64,000 bases of DNA from the NCBI RefSeq assembly GCF_028389875.1, contig NC_084675.1:19182412-19246411 (forward strand). Direction: 5' to 3'. The position numbers and the translations under genes are program-made. The notes beneath the pieces were generated by a model that was given only the letters and a program-made list of their open reading frames with translations, did no database searches and was not told the DNA's origin. This document shows, in pieces, positions 37,205 through 51,600 of this stretch. The stretch comes from Rhea pennata. Lineage: Eukaryota > Chordata > Aves > Rheiformes > Rheidae. Within the stretch, counting starts at the first letter, position 1. Every line of letters begins with the position of its first letter.

Positions 37205-40200
37205 TGTGAACATGCTCTTATCAATCATGATAATTCCTGCAAAGCCAGCCTAGCTTTTAGTTTGTGAAAGTGTCACAGACTTCAGAGCAAGGTAATCCTT
37301 GCTTTATGTCACATGGAGACCTTCAGCTAGATCAAGAAGGTGAATTAGGTGTAAGCTTTGGGTGCCAATGGGCACTACCAAAACGTCTCCTTAGAAACAC
37401 TGGGAATAGGAAGACTCCTATAAATCCTGGCAGAAGTAAGCTATGTCTCCAGGAACTTCCCAAACAGTAGCTGGTAGTTTTTCTTAGAAAATGACTGAGA
37501 TATCTGACTTTGCACAGAATCTGTGAGGTGGCTGTGGAGCACTAGCGGAACTGGCAGGTCCACCAATGTCTTGGGAACTTTGCTATCTTGCAGGCATGCT
37601 CTAACCATGGGGATATGAGATGATAATCCATGAGAGCTCCTCCAAGCAGAATAGTTTCAATTTGGAAGACTACATACCTAGGTGTTTGCTGGACTTCTCC
37701 CATCGTGGATGAGTGTCTTAAGTGCCAAGTCTGTAGAGTCAGCCTCTCTCTCCCAAACAGGTCATTGTCTATGCTGAGGTGAGCCTCAAGACAGAGCTTG
37801 AGAGCTGCCTCTTGGCAGCTTTTAGCACAGTGGTCCTGGACTCTTCTGTGGTATGGTAGATCAGGGCACAAACTCGTTCTCCACTGAAAGCAAGATATTA
37901 GGAATGTGAATCTTGACAGCCTGTCTGTGAGGTGAAGATCACCTCCCAGCCCTTCTACTGCTGCAAGAAGGGACGAGTTTGACTTCAGTACCTAACTCCA
38001 GGAGAGTGGTTGTAATAGTGAATCTTCATCTCTTTCTTACTCTGTCTTCTACTAGATAGGTTGTGTGGCTCACTGCCTGGTGGCAGACTTCATTCGTAGG
38101 TGCTCAGCTGTGCCCATGCAGTAGGGAGGATCCAGAGTGCATGTGGGCTCCCTATTACATCTGCAAGGACAAGTGGGAATCCCTCAAACTGGATGAGGCA
38201 GCTGAAGGGTTTGTACTGCAAGGCCATGTCCAAACATTTGCATACCAGAAATTCAGCCTAAGTTCTTCTGCAGCTAGAGGAATAAAGATTCCCCTCATAC
38301 TGTAATCTAGCCTGACTGCAAAGATTCAGAAAAATGAAAAGCAGCTCCAGTGTTTACCTTGCAAGGTAATGAGAGTGGGATTTATTTTCTCTCTATGACT
38401 TTGAATTCCGGGTAGATCGAGAAACGATATTGCTCATAGCTGAAAGCAGAAGTAGTATTATCCTGAGAAAAGTCTCTCCTGTCTTAGCTTTCAGTCAGGT
38501 GTGTATGAAGTATTTAGCGCACGTAGTGATGAGAGTTGTCTGTGTGCATGTTCTGTGACCACATAAAAGCCATTATGGAGATATATGGGTAATTTATTTA
38601 GACAGATTAATGCTATGAGCCCTACTGTGACGGATGAAATGAGATTTGGAGAGGCTTTGGTACTTCTTCAAGAACTTACAAAAGATGCTGGTTTAAGGTC
38701 TAATCTAATTATGTCACAGCCATTAAGTCTTCAGGTAGCATGCATTCTCTGCACCTCGGCAACAGCTGTGATCCTTCTGCTTGCTCTTCTAAAATGCTGC
38801 TCTAAATAAGTTGAGATCAATGGATTTAAAGGTCTGTATATGCCAAAATTTTGAAATATGTTAAGGTGACTTGGGAGCCTTGAATTCGGAGCCTCAAACA
38901 GGCAAGTGCCTAGTTCCTGCTGTATTCATCCCATGGGTGCTGATCTGCATCTGCAGGCGCCTAACCACTTTTTAATGCTTGGCTGTACGAGATGTGCCTG
39001 AGATCACATAATCTCATGCCTGTTCTGCAGACAGGAGCTGAAAGCACTTCTTCAAAGCCCTATGCTAATGTTTCTGCCACTAGATTATTCTCGTTTCCAG
39101 CATAGCAATAGCATTGTTTTTTTTTGTTTGTTTGTTTTTTTTTTTTTTAGCATTTAGTCTTGCCTGCATTTTCAAGCATGAAGCCAGAGGAAAGCTGGAT
39201 AATGCAGTCAGTTGAAATAGTCTGGTTCAGTTAAAAACTCCCTTTACTAATTCTTGCTGTTTTCCAACCTGCTCTAAATTTCTAAAGACCATAAGTCATG
39301 CTGTTCTAGACAAGTAAAATAGCAGAATTTATGGCATTTTTATTTTTTAAACCACTTTCATCTTAGAAAATTGCAAGAAAATTTAAACCTTAACCTTAAG
39401 TTAAACCTAAGAAAGTTGAAAGGAAACAGTGTGAAAGGGAATAATAAATAAGAGGTAAAGTTTGCCTCAGAACATGTTCGCTGTTTCAGTAGGACATATC
39501 AGACTTCTCCATGTAGAAACATATTTGCTGTTTTCTTCTTGCTTTTCTTGGGTCTGTTGAAAGGGAAGGTGGCTTAGTAAGGAGGAGATAAGAAAACAAA
39601 GTTATTCTCAGCTAAAAAGAGTTATTGCAGTTTTTGTCACCAATCAAACTTTCCAGCCCAGGAAGGCATAAGAAGTTCAATGTGCTCCAGCAAATCATGG
39701 CATGAGCTTGAGGAAATGAGATAGCATCATCTCAAAGGAGCAGACCCTATCTCCCCACCTCCCCATCATTTTGGTAAAAATGTTCTTAAATGGAATATTG
39801 CTGCCAGCTTTTGGCCACGTGGGATACAGTTACAGCAAAAAGTGGCTGGAGTGTGCCAGAGAATGGGGCTTCAGCCTATATATTGTGTTTGTATTCTTTA
39901 TTTTTATTTTATTTTTTTAACCTCCAGCTGTACAGCTGTTTGTATAAAATGCAAACAATCCTAACGCAGAAGGATGGGGATGTTTACAGAAAGTGAGCCA
40001 ACTTGTCACAAACACATTTTGCTGCTGGACTCTTGAGCCCTTTGATATAGGTGAGCTGCTCCTAGGAGATGAGGAGCTGCTCGTGGTTTTTAGGACTGAA
40101 TTTGTACGAAAGTGCATTGAGCCAAATTTCTGTCTGGTATTCTCCAGTGCATCATTTACACCAGACATGAGTGGATCTCTAATATAAGTTCTATTGCTTT

Positions 40201-43200
40201 TTGTAATTTTCTATAAGTCCATAGTTCTTTAAGGTTGCTACAGCTCAAGAAATGGTGTGTTAATGTAGCCTGCTGGCATAGGCTTTCATCGGTTCTTTTT
40301 TGCTGAGCCAAATGACTGGTGCTTGACTAAAACATATTTACTGCTCTTGATCTGAAGACTTCAAGAGATGACGCATACTTTGCTGTCCAGCTGCAAGCCA
40401 TAGTCTGAGTTGCCTCCTTCGCTTATGCCATCCCTGAGTTTTGCTTCCAGATGTGGCATTGGGGAACGGCTTGCTTGCTTTTTATGTGGGTTAGCTCCAG
40501 CTGTGATGTGGAAGGAAAGAGAAAATACTTGTACCACACCTGGCCATGGCTCCCCTAGTAAATCTGTTCATGGACAGTAGCTGGAAATCCATTGATGCAC
40601 TTATACGCTAACTGATCAGTTAATCTGGAGATGAGTGAATGTTTTTGTCAAGCCTTGCTGGCTGATCAATGGGTTTGGAATTATTCATGTCCAGTAACAA
40701 GTCTGTTTGACATGTACCTGTAGCCTCTGATAACCTTTTTTTTTTTGTTTTTCCTCTACGGAAGGGATAAAAATATTTATTCTTTCCATAAAAGAAAAAA
40801 CTGTATCAAAGGTTCTAAAAGCTGTGACCTGAAGGCTTTCATTTTATTGTGCAGTCAAGGGTAAAGATTGTATTCAGAACTGTGGAGAAGTAGATGACAA
40901 CATGGATCAACATAATAAAAAGCTATTCAACTGAAAGAAAACAAATGAAATAAAACTAGGGATCAAATATTTCATGGCAAATGTAGTGAAATGTGTATAG
41001 AGAGATGGTTGTGTTAAGAGTCATAAGGCATGGCAAAAGGGCCATTAAGCGAAGTTTTCATCCCATCAGCAGATGTTTCCTGGTGATGTCCACTGGCCTT
41101 TTTTTGAAATAGTGGGAGAAGTACAACATCTCGTTGACATCAGGAGTGTCTGTAGGGAGTGTAGAAGCATGAAGAGGCCAAAGCACACAGCCACATGAAG
41201 AAGAGCATCACTTGCAGGCAGGCTCTCCATCATGTTTGCAGGACAGAAAGTTGGATTTATTTATTTAGGTAGGTATGTATGTATGTATTTTCAGAACCCC
41301 CTCTGGCTACTGGGACTAAAAATGCGGACTGGACTGAGTCCGTGAGTAGGTCCTCAGACTGAACTGGTGGGTTACAGTCAGGACACAGTTGTCCTCTCCC
41401 TCAAACATTCTCTCTATGTGCTGTGGAGTTGGATGATGCCAAATTGCACTTCTCCAGCTATGAAGGGAAGCCTAGTGTGGGAGCTCTGCTGTAGTGCAGA
41501 TGGGCTGAGCTGCAGAAGTTAACAGAGCACTTCCCTAAATTCTCTCTCCGGTGCCTTAGCTTCTGAGGCTAATGAAGCTTTGAGGATAATGTGAATTGCT
41601 GCATAAATTGATATCCTTTGCTAATTGCATCAGCATTTTGCTTTGATGAGAGCCTAGTAAAGGGTGCCAAGAAACTAATAACATACACCATCAATAGCTA
41701 CTTTTTAAAAAAGAAATCTTGATGATTGATTGAACTTATGATGATTCATAGAGCCATGAGTCAGCTCACCAGGGGCTATTTCTTAATTGTTCAGCGGAGC
41801 ACTCTATTTCAACATGGTAAAGGGCCATCCCTTAAAAAAAGCAAAACCCAATAGTGTCGGAACACCATTCAGGTTACTAAGATGAAGGTCACCTTGTTCT
41901 GCTCGCTGAGACAAGACTCACCACCGCCCACAAGTTATTTCAGTGATTGTTAGCTTTTTCTCCTCCTTGAATGCAAGCCAGTCAGTCATCTTAGCAGAAT
42001 TGCACGAAATCTGGTGGCCAGAAACCAAAGCAGCTATTCAAGATCTTCAGAGCCAAATCTCACACAGATCAGGGCTGCTGTGAAAGCCTCACAAGGATTT
42101 TTGTGGCCAAATTGGATTGAGGCAGATTGTCCCTTTTTAGCTTGGGGCTTGACAGAAGGAAATACCCTTGTTTTCTTTTACTCCACTACCTCTTGGTCAG
42201 ATGGTCAGTAGCAAACAAGCTGTTATTACCTGGCAGCTGTTTAGAAATCAGGCTAATTCTGTCAAAGCCCGGCAGAGTGGTGCTAGTCCCGGAGGGCCTA
42301 GGGGCTGATCCTGCACAGCTCCCGCAGTCCCTGCTAGCTCCAATGGCCTTTCTTGCTGCTCAATGTCAGTCTGTTGTACCTATCTTGGACACTTTTATCC
42401 TGACCTTGGGAGACAACCTTCTACTACTGCAGTGCTGACAAGTGCATTTCGTATCTACAGCTTTCATGCATCGGTAATACCTCTCTCAATCACTAGGTAC
42501 ATGAAGCAGAAAATGTTTGCATAGACAGTAGGGTGACTTAGTGTTGCAATAGAATCATTAAACCTGAGAGCTGGTTGCACCTTCCCACCAAGGGGAATCC
42601 AAGGAAAGATTCAGCACCCTTATTTTCTGAGGCATAATTCTTTATGAAAGCTGGTTATGAGGACAGTCATGAAACAGTTGGTTCTTCATTAGCCCAAGTG
42701 AGGGAGGCAGTACGGGAGTTCAGTCAGCCACTGCATCACAAGAACAAAAACAAACACCATGACAGATGCTGTAAATACAGATCTATGCGTTAACCACTGC
42801 CAAAATTACTGCTGCCTCATGTAAATATTTAAAGATGTCAATGAAGCATGAGACAGTTCTAACAAGTAGAGAACGTTAATGAGACCAAAGGTGCAGGACA
42901 GTAATGTAGCATTTCAGGGGATGTGCATGCAGTGATTTGCCTATTAGTTCCAAAGGTTAAAAAAGCATGTCAATACTTTAGAAAAATATGGTAAGGGTGC
43001 ACAAAAGCGTTGCTGGTATCCGAGTGAAGGAACCAAGGATGGCTACCTACTGCTTTTCCTCACTCTTCAACTCTTGGCTCTGCTGAGAGGAATTCATCTA
43101 TCCTACTTTTTTTTCCCCCCTCATGTATTCCATCTCTCTTCCTCATCAATACTGACCATGTCATCTGAAACAATCAAAATCATTATTAAACAATATACAA

Positions 43201-44480
43201 ATACTTAAAGTGAAATTGCTGAACAATTGAGACAGATTGTGATAACAAGCAATTTCAAGCCACTCTCATTTATTTCTTAGATGGAGCGGTAGAATGCATT
43301 GATCTATCTTTATCTTAATAGGATTTTTTGACTCTGTTCCTGTGACATTCTTATAACAAGAAGAGGAAATAAAAGCTATAAAAATTTGCCATAAGGTAAC
43401 TGTATTAAAACTTGAAGGACTGTTTTCAAAGAGCAGCTAGTAATAATTCAAGTACTGTAGTGATTCATAAGTTTTGTCCAGTTCTGTTGCACATCAAGAA
43501 AGATAGGGATGTACTGGGGAGGAGGAAGGAGCCCAGAGGAAAACCAACAAAAATAAGTTAAACTTTTTAAAAATCGCTTATCAGAAACTGTGGCTAGAAC
43601 TGGGTTTGTTTAGTCAAGCAGGGAGGTAGCTGAGGAGAGATAACAAATGTTTATTATGTCTAAGACTACTGCAAGGTGAGTGGTGACCAGCTGCTGAAGT
43701 GCTGACCTATGTCATGGCTCACAGCACAGGTGTGGGGTGAGTATGAGGTGGGAAGGACTTTCCATCTCCAGCAGTGGTCACCCGCTTGCTGACAGCTCGT
43801 GCTGGACCCGGAGTTTATTGTGTTGCAATGGGAAGAGTTTCTTTAAGGGTATAATTAATGCCTCTTCAGCGTGGGGTGGGTGCAGTCTATTTGAATCTGC
43901 TTTAGCATGGGAGTTAGACCATGAGAACTTTTGCTGTCCCTTCCAGCCTTACAGTGCTGTGACTCACAATCTTTGATCCGACTTGCAGTGTTTGAGATAA
44001 GACCTTGAGATGTGCTGCCATGATTTCTGCTGAGAGGCCCCATTTTTAGAGCAGACTGGATCATTTAGAGGCCTAAATCGCAACTGAAATCAGAGACCTC
44101 AATCCTTAAAGCTGATCACCCTTGGCAAACTTACAGATGGTTTTGTCCGTGTAGTCCCTTCATCATTGTACTGAGAGAAGTCAGCTCTATCTCGCATAAA
44201 AGATAAGCTGATTAAACTAATTGGATTTGAAGTTTCTATGTTCCTGCATAGTAAAGGCTAAATCACTTCATGAATTGGCTTTAAAACCTGTCCACGGGGG
44301 ATTTGCACTTGCTTACCCTGACTCCACTTTTCACATTAGTTTACTTAAATGAATGCAAGTTACAGTATATTGAAAGTGAAGTGTATTACTTTAATTAATC
44401 TTAAATTAGTTCCAAATCAAATTGAGTGACTAGGAGCAAGTCACCAAAACTGATGTAAGTGTGGCTGTATAGGGATATCC
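37205..44480. other. Intergenic sequence without a recognised gene
   Basis: AT-rich. A 74-codon open frame at 38585..38809 (see findings) is the only one with protein-like character. Short simple repeats occur (T-rich near 39117..39149, GTAT repeats near 41270..41290). No transposon was recognised beyond the SINE to the left. Confidence 0.45.
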
Positions 44481-45600
44481 CTGTTTAACTAATGGGTTTT
44501 AAGTCATGCTGTTGTTTAAAATAACTATATGTGGGTGTGGCTTGGGTCATTTAAGTACTTTTAAAAGCATGACACTTAAACCTCAATAATAATAATGAAA
44601 AAAAAATCATAGAAGTCAGCAAAAGAGTGCATATGATAAAGATCCAGGACATAATTCTCATTATTTATTTGTTTTCATCCTTTGGTTTCTCTGTCTTTCT
44701 TTCCTCTTTTTTTCAGTTTCCTTGATGAAAGATGTTTCAGCACTGCTCCTGGCAGAGTAACCGCACCGAAGAGCTGCTGTAATTGGGAGCATCCGTCACG
44801 GCACCGGCCCGCGGAGGCCTGGGCTGGAGCAACAGGTCTGTATAAAGCTGGGCGCCCCGGTGGCATGGGGAGGAAGAGGAAGATGAGTTCCCACGGATAG
44901 CTCGTCCCCAACCCCCTGGAGCAGCTCGGGCTCTTCCCCAGCACCTCTCCATACCCAGGGGCCCGCACTGGCCACGGTGTCTCCATGGGCTGAAACGCCC
45001 CACACCATGGGCCTCCCACTTCCCCCCCTCTGAGATTATTTTGCAGCTCTTACTGATTTCACGTGTTGCAGTTTTTTTTTTAATTCTCCCCAAAGGGATG
45101 TGCATTTGCTGATGGTACTTGGTTACAGTGCCATTCCTAATTGTTCAACAGCTTCCTTTGTCTTCTAGCTTACACCTGAATACTTGATGTTACCTGTTAT
45201 GCAGAGATCAATGTGTCAAAATGAAGTAGATTTATAGTGAAGACGAATCTGCTTCTGAGTTTGAAAACAGTGAGATATTTTCCCTCAGTTAATCAAAGGA
45301 ATTCAAAGGGAGTTTAAATCTTTCAATTTTCTTTGGCTCATGGAGAAGACAAAAAAGTGTTTGACCTCCAGGAAACCAACTAAATTCATATGGTGGCTCT
45401 GTAGATAAATAAAATGTCCATCCAGACAGAACATTGATTACTTGGCTACTATATGCTGAATCACAAATAGGATTATATATCTCGCAAAAGCGAGAAGATA
45501 TCATAAAATCCATCAGAGCATCCAACGTGTTGGGCTTAACATATATAGACAAGTTAAATAAGTCATATTAAACTAGCAAGACTGAGAAACAGCAAGATGC
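44480..45600 (+). repeat. Copy A of a diverged ~1.1 kb direct duplication
   Basis: Collinear similarity to copy B (about 52155..53280) runs through several blocks: TAACTAA-TGG-TTTAA-GTCA near 44486, CTTTGGTTTCTC near 44680, the core at 44721..44846, TCTGCTTC followed by GAATTCAAAGGGA near 45249-45311, GTTTGACCTC near 45359, GCATCCAA-TGTTGG near 45518, and GACTGAGAAACAG/AAGATGCC near 45580. The offset stays between about 7670 and 7710 bases, so a single ancestral segment was duplicated in direct orientation. Outside the core the copies are heavily diverged. Confidence 0.75.
44721..44846. other. Well-preserved core of duplicated segment, copy A
   Basis: Aligns without gaps to 52430..52555: 115 of 126 bases are identical, and the first 41 are all identical. 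Most differences are at CpG sites. The block contains TGATGAAAGATG, GCTGTAATTGGGAGCA and ends in GGTCTGTATAAA. Read on the minus strand it is open in both copies, but 11 base changes give 6 amino-acid changes, which does not look like protein-level selection. A paired regulatory element or an old repeat core is more likely. Confidence 0.7.
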
Positions 45601-48600
45601 CATTGCTCCATTGTGTTATTCACGGCACTGGGAGTTCGTTTATGCCGGCTGCCTCTGCAGTGGCCATTAATTACTTCAGCACTTATGCTGGGACCAAACT
45701 GTTAGGGGACTGGGAGTCTCATGGAAAGTCAGGCCTCTACATGCTTTTACCCATCTGGCACTGAGGCATGAGGCTTTTAACCGGGTGATTTACTAGAGCA
45801 GGAAGTACCCATCTGTGGCTATTCCAGTTGAATTTTTTCAGAGTATTGGTTGTGGATTAGATTTTGTAACAGACCACGGAGGTGACCATCTCCTGGGGCT
45901 TCCAGCTGCAGATGTCTTTGCTTATGGCAGAGGTTGTCCCAGCAGTGCAAACTCTCGCCTGCTGTGATCAGCAACGAGGGAGCCATCTGTCACCTCTTGT
46001 GACAGATAAGGAAGAAAACGGTAGGTTTTTTTTCCATCTTTTAAGAAACCGTAGTCCTGGAAGGAAAGAGCATGTATCTGCTTGGAGGCACAGGCCATGG
46101 CTGAATAAGTCTTTGCCACAAAACGCGCTGTGCAGGCAGACGGGCGCGCGGGCGCCTTCCTGGCTGCCGCGGGACACAGGCGGAAAGGCAGCTGCCGGAA
46201 AGCGTGTCCTTTACCTGCCCCTACGGAATACGATATAACATCACCTTCCCTGCCTGTCAGGTGAATGCTTAAAATATTGAGCAGTGTAGTGTGGGAAGAA
46301 AGAAAAGAGAAGAGAGAATTACAGGAAATGAAACATAAAAGACTTTGACCTAGATAGAGCTGCACTTCTTTTTGTCTTTCTTAAGGAAGTGTGATCTGGC
46401 CAGTTCCACAGGGAACTAGACGAGTTTTACTATTAGCGGGAGCTAAAGGTATTTTGTCAAAAAAAGTAATTTGAAATTTAAATGAGTTTCTTAATCCTAA
46501 AAGAAGGATCCTTTCTTCCTAAGGAAAACTGTGAAATGAAAGATAATCTGCACCAACTTAGTAATGAGCTCTGGCTACAAAGTGGCAAAGGTATAGATAT
46601 AATTGCATGAAAGAAATTAAAATAAGCAACCTTAGGTCGTCTTATATTTGTGCAAGAACTAGTGATAAAATGCATAATCTGTTTCATCTTTTTCTATACA
46701 GAAAGTACATGAGCTGCAATTAAAGTGTAGCTCCATTGTTGGAAGAAGTGATCGTAAACTAAGCCTAAGAATAATAATTTGGCTGGTAATATTTCTAAGT
46801 TGAGATAATTTTGGACTTGTGATTTTTGGCTGAAGTTCTGAGTCAGGCATATTTTCTTTTATGTTAAATATATTACGTGTCATGAAGCAAAAATGAAAAT
46901 AACCCTGAACTTAACTTAAAAGCTGTCTTCGTACAGTGCTGTAAAGTCTGTTTTGTTTGACTTTCCTTGGAAGACAGCAGGACTTTAGATTGAAAGAATA
47001 TTGTGCTGTAGGAGACCTAAAAAGATTCTTTAGGCAAACCAAGGCATCTCCAGTAGTTATTGCAGTGGAATATGTACTTTTGGCTCTGAAAAGAGAAACA
47101 GGGTATGACTAGGGGGTGAACGTTCTCCTTCATTACTGGAAATCCTGAAGGAAGCATGCTCAGAATGGGATTCTGCTCCCCGTATACCACTGTGTGTCTG
47201 GCCTTGCTTATTTACAGTACTTTATTTCATTCAGGGCTTATTCAAGAAGTCTCACAGAGAGCTGCTAATTTAGTATGCAATTTAGGAAACAAGGAGGTAT
47301 CAAAAGCAATCTCAGTTGCTTGAAGGTCCTTTATGTTCCCAGATTTTTTGGGGTAAGTGAAGGCAATGAGCTTGCCTATATAAATGTTTCCTTGGCCTCG
47401 GAGAAGCAGGACAAGAGGACAAGGACGGTGGGATTAAAGAGAAGAGCTGGACGGAGAGTTAACAGTTGAAGACAAACAGGCAGAGGTTAGATCTCAGGCT
47501 GGGATAAGGTGTGTGGGTTAGGACCGAGAAAGCCTCTGAGGTTTGGGGGGAAAAAAATTAGAGACCGTCAAGTCAAATTTCATTGCCAGTGCTTGTTGGT
47601 GTTTTGAAAACTGCGAAGAATTTACTCAATTGCTGTCTAAATATCTTAAAAGCCAGATCTTAAATTCAATTGCAGATAGACAGGCACACTCAAGTTAGCA
47701 CCAGTTCCTTAAAGGTAAGAGGGCTCGAGACCATCACCCCAGAGCAAAGATCGGACTTCAGGTGGCTACGGCCCAGGCTACCATGGTCAGCAGCTGCGTT
47801 TGCCCGGAGCTGTGCCTGTGCGGGGAGCCTCATAGGATTACAGCCACAGTTTCTAGTATTCATCTTTTGGATCATCAATGATGGGGATACAGGTTAATAA
47901 TTAGCCAGTGAGAGTTAATGAAAGTCGCCATGCCAGCTGAGCACTGAAGCCCTCTGCTCTCCTACGATGTCGAGCGCCTTGGAGGCAACGGCGAGCCCAG
48001 AAACCCCTTTGCCGATTTGTGTGTGGGAACCCGGAGCTGGTGGCACCACCCAATCCCTCCTTGTCCCTTTCACTGCACAGGCGATGCCCTGTCCATCAGC
48101 TGCTCCTCGGGGACCGCACACACTGTGGTTTGATCCAGCTATTCAATATTACTACCACTTTCCCCCAGTTTAATGGGAGGCTAAATCTGCACCTGGTATT
48201 TTTCTGTGCCTGTTACGAGACGTGTTGGTCATCCTTCACGCACGTGGTATTTTCTGGTACATGATCATTCCGCCTGCGGTTTTACGAGTGTCGTAGATAG
48301 CAGCTAGACAGCGCAGTCTAAGGCTTGGAGATTTGCCACAGTAAATAAACTGCTGTAAAGAATGCAACGTTAGCTTTGATTTAAGGGTGAAAGTACTCGG
48401 AGCCTACTCAAAAGCAGCACAGCACAGTTTATTTTCATGAAAGGGTAGATCTCCAATGCAATTAGGCCAACTTCATTAAATACTGAATGAAAAAAATCAT
48501 TATAAAAACTGATGCACCCATGCTTAAAAAAAAATTACTGTAAAGTAATCTTGTCCTAGTGGTACACTTCCAGATTTAAAAATGCAGCATGTTTCAGTAA

Positions 48601-51600
48601 AATAAGGTACAACAAAACCAATTTGGTAAATGCCACAGAGCAGTTTAAATCTCCTGCACTTGCCCATTTAAGCAAATATTCTTTTTTTCCCCCCCAAATA
48701 CAAAAATTTTGTTTCCAGCAGAAGTACCAAGCTGAGGAAATAATTCTAAAGTTAGAGGGACTGGAGAATTGAACACGGCTCTGATAACTGTACTGAGAAA
48801 AAGTACGTTTCACCCTGATGCCTAGATGGAGAAACTGGATCATCGAGGTAGCAAATTATTTTTCTACTATTAAGAGACAAATTAAAAGTTGTTTGCTTGT
48901 GCACAGCTGCTCCATCAAAACGCCCTCAGAGATGAGTACAAAGATAGGAGTTGGGGTCACCTTTCCCTCTCTTTAAGCTCTATGTTCAATGTAAAATGTA
49001 AATAATTTTTTGTTATTAATTGTAAATTATTTTGTTGTGTTCTTAATGGCACCAGTTAGGCAAAGACTGGAAAGCAAGTAAAATCGTGGTGACATCTAGT
49101 GGTTACTGGGAATCCACTGTGGAATTAGGAGTGAAAATGCTTTGCTTCTAGGCTTTTAAGCATGCTATGCACAAAATTAGGATGTTAAAATGGAACAAAG
49201 AATGCATTAAAACTGTACGGGATGTAATTAGGTGACCGGTCCCATAATTTAATTCAAGCAAGTTTGCAAACTCTTAAGAACACAAGTGGTGATTGCAACC
49301 AGACCTAGGAAAAGCAAGGCGTTTTCAAAAAGCCACGTTAATTTGTAGTGAAATGCAGGAGAAAATGCCTGACAAGCTTTGTGCTGGGGAGGAGGGGGAA
49401 GAAATTGGGGCTTTAACACAGCAGGTATCCAGGCCTGCCATTTTATTTAGTATTCATTTAACTGTTTAGAGTTGGCTACTCCAATCATAAAGACTATTTT
49501 AAATATTGCTGTTCAAAACACTTTGAAAGGCTCTTTAATACCAAGTGGTCTGAAACGGTGCTGCCATTCAAGTGCCAGATCTCAAGGGGGAAGGTCCCAG
49601 GGAGGCCGACGCTCTGATGTGACGTATAGGGTGCATACATACGCTCTGCTTGCTGGTGATGCTGGGTTTGAGGATAACGTTGCTGCCACCCGAGCTGGCG
49701 TTTGAAGGAGGGTCTCCTGCTCTGCTTCACGGTGTTACCTGTGAACGAATTTTATTCTTCTGCAGAGAGAACTCTGTCCTTATCTCTTAACCTTACCTCT
49801 GTCCTGCTGCCATCACCGAGACTTGTAAAAGTTTTTTTTTTTCTTTTTTCTTTTTTCTTTTCCCTTGGCACTGCACAATGACAAAACCAAAGGTGGGGGT
49901 AATTTTGCAATGGATATGAATTATACCCAATCTAGCTCCTACTGATGTTCATGTGAGCAGGGGGCTGCTAAGCAGGGCTCAGGTCCAGCCCTGGGTCCAT
50001 GTGTCTCTGCCTTGGGCTGCTGTAGGTAGCTCTGACTTTGGTGTCTCCAGTGACAATCTACGCCGGTGGAGGATCTGCCCGGTGTTTTCATTACTGAACT
50101 GTAACACAGCAAGGTTGGTTTGCAGGAGGCTAGACAGAGAAATTTAGGCCAATTACAGAAATATTTTGAAGAACCAGTCACAAAGAAAGTAATATGCCGT
50201 TATGCGTTAATTGGAAAAGTAGATACATATTGTTCAGTTAGAAAATTTGGGGTGGGGTGCTAGACTATAGACTAATTATTACTCATACTTAAATGAGAAC
50301 AATTTACCTTTGAATGAGTAGTTTGTGCATCCTGTAACAACAACCTACTGCCAATGTAGGTTAGAGGTGTGTAACCAAGTATCCATGAGCGAATGTGTGA
50401 AAAAACACCTACAGAAAGGAAGCAGCACTTGTTTACGGGATGCTCTTTGCAGCCGTTTTCCCTTGGGGCAGGCACTTTGGACCAGACGGAAAGGGTTAAC
50501 CCTACTGCAGCCACAAACACAGATGACGACTTGGTCTTTTTCCATTGCTCTCTGTTCTGGGCCTCAAATGAAGACAGACGCTTTGATTTTCTGTAGTGAT
50601 AAGCAAGAGAACAAGTGAAATTGTGCTTGGGTTCTGCTCAAATAAATCAGCACTGATTTCAGAGAGACAGATTGGAGGGACGAGCCTAGCAAGCGCAGCA
50701 GCAGGATGCTTCTGCCAGGGCCTTTAGCAAGCAGCCATGTCCTCGCCTCAGCTGGGGACTTGCTCACCTAACCAGTATTTCTTGTCCTTGCCACGGTGCG
50801 TGATGCCATTTGAAGAATGGCGTTAAAATGTGGAATTTTTAATGCCATCTCTCTCATAGGTGCTCAGTGGAGCTAGCACCTGCGGTTTCTCCAGGCAGCT
50901 TGAGAGCAAGAGTGTGGAGGAAATTGCAAGGGAAACTGAGGCTTGGGATGGTAGGATGGGCAGGTTTCAACAGAGACACTCAGTGTCAGGGGTGGCCCAG
51001 CACATAGCGTGAGCGGCTTGTTGCGCAGAAGTCATAAGGAAGTCCAAGTTGCATTTATTATGTGTTTGCATGTCGATATGACCATAATTGCTGGAGTGCC
51101 ACGGATGTATTCACGCTCATGGCCAGCGGGTACATGAGGACATGAACTTCTTCCCCTTCCCTGCTCAGCCGTTGTGCATATCCTCCAGCAAGTCAGACCC
51201 CACACCACCGTGCCCTTTCCTTTTTCAGATGGAGCCAACGGAAGAACGATGATTACGTTGCCATCCACACAGCACCTAGGATGCATGGGACAGGAAGACG
51301 CTTGCAGATGGAGAGAGGGCAAGCAGGTCCTTGGTGAGAGGTGGGCTCCCCAGCAGCAGAGGAAGTGCTGTGGCAGTAGCATGGTGGTGTAAAGCCTGTG
51401 CAAATTAGGGGGGGCCAGTGATACGCCCTTTGTTTGGGCAAAACACTTGATACAGGAGATACTGTTTACAGGTAGCAGCATTTTGTTCAGGGCCACTTGA
51501 GTGAAGTGCCAGCCAGAAGGAACTGAGGCCACAAGATCTCGCCATGAATAAAGATTTTAAGACTGGAGATTCACTTTTTAAAAAAGCATCTAAGTGTTTT

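Noticed and set aside
45478-45496. Hairpin TCTCGC-AAAA-GCGAGA inside duplicated copy A
   Set aside because: Only a 6-bp stem, absent from copy B, and too short to stand out in 64 kb.
51032-51532. 166-codon minus-strand open frame
   Set aside because: No domain, membrane pattern or splice context recognised; a frame of this length is expected about once by chance in this amount of DNA.
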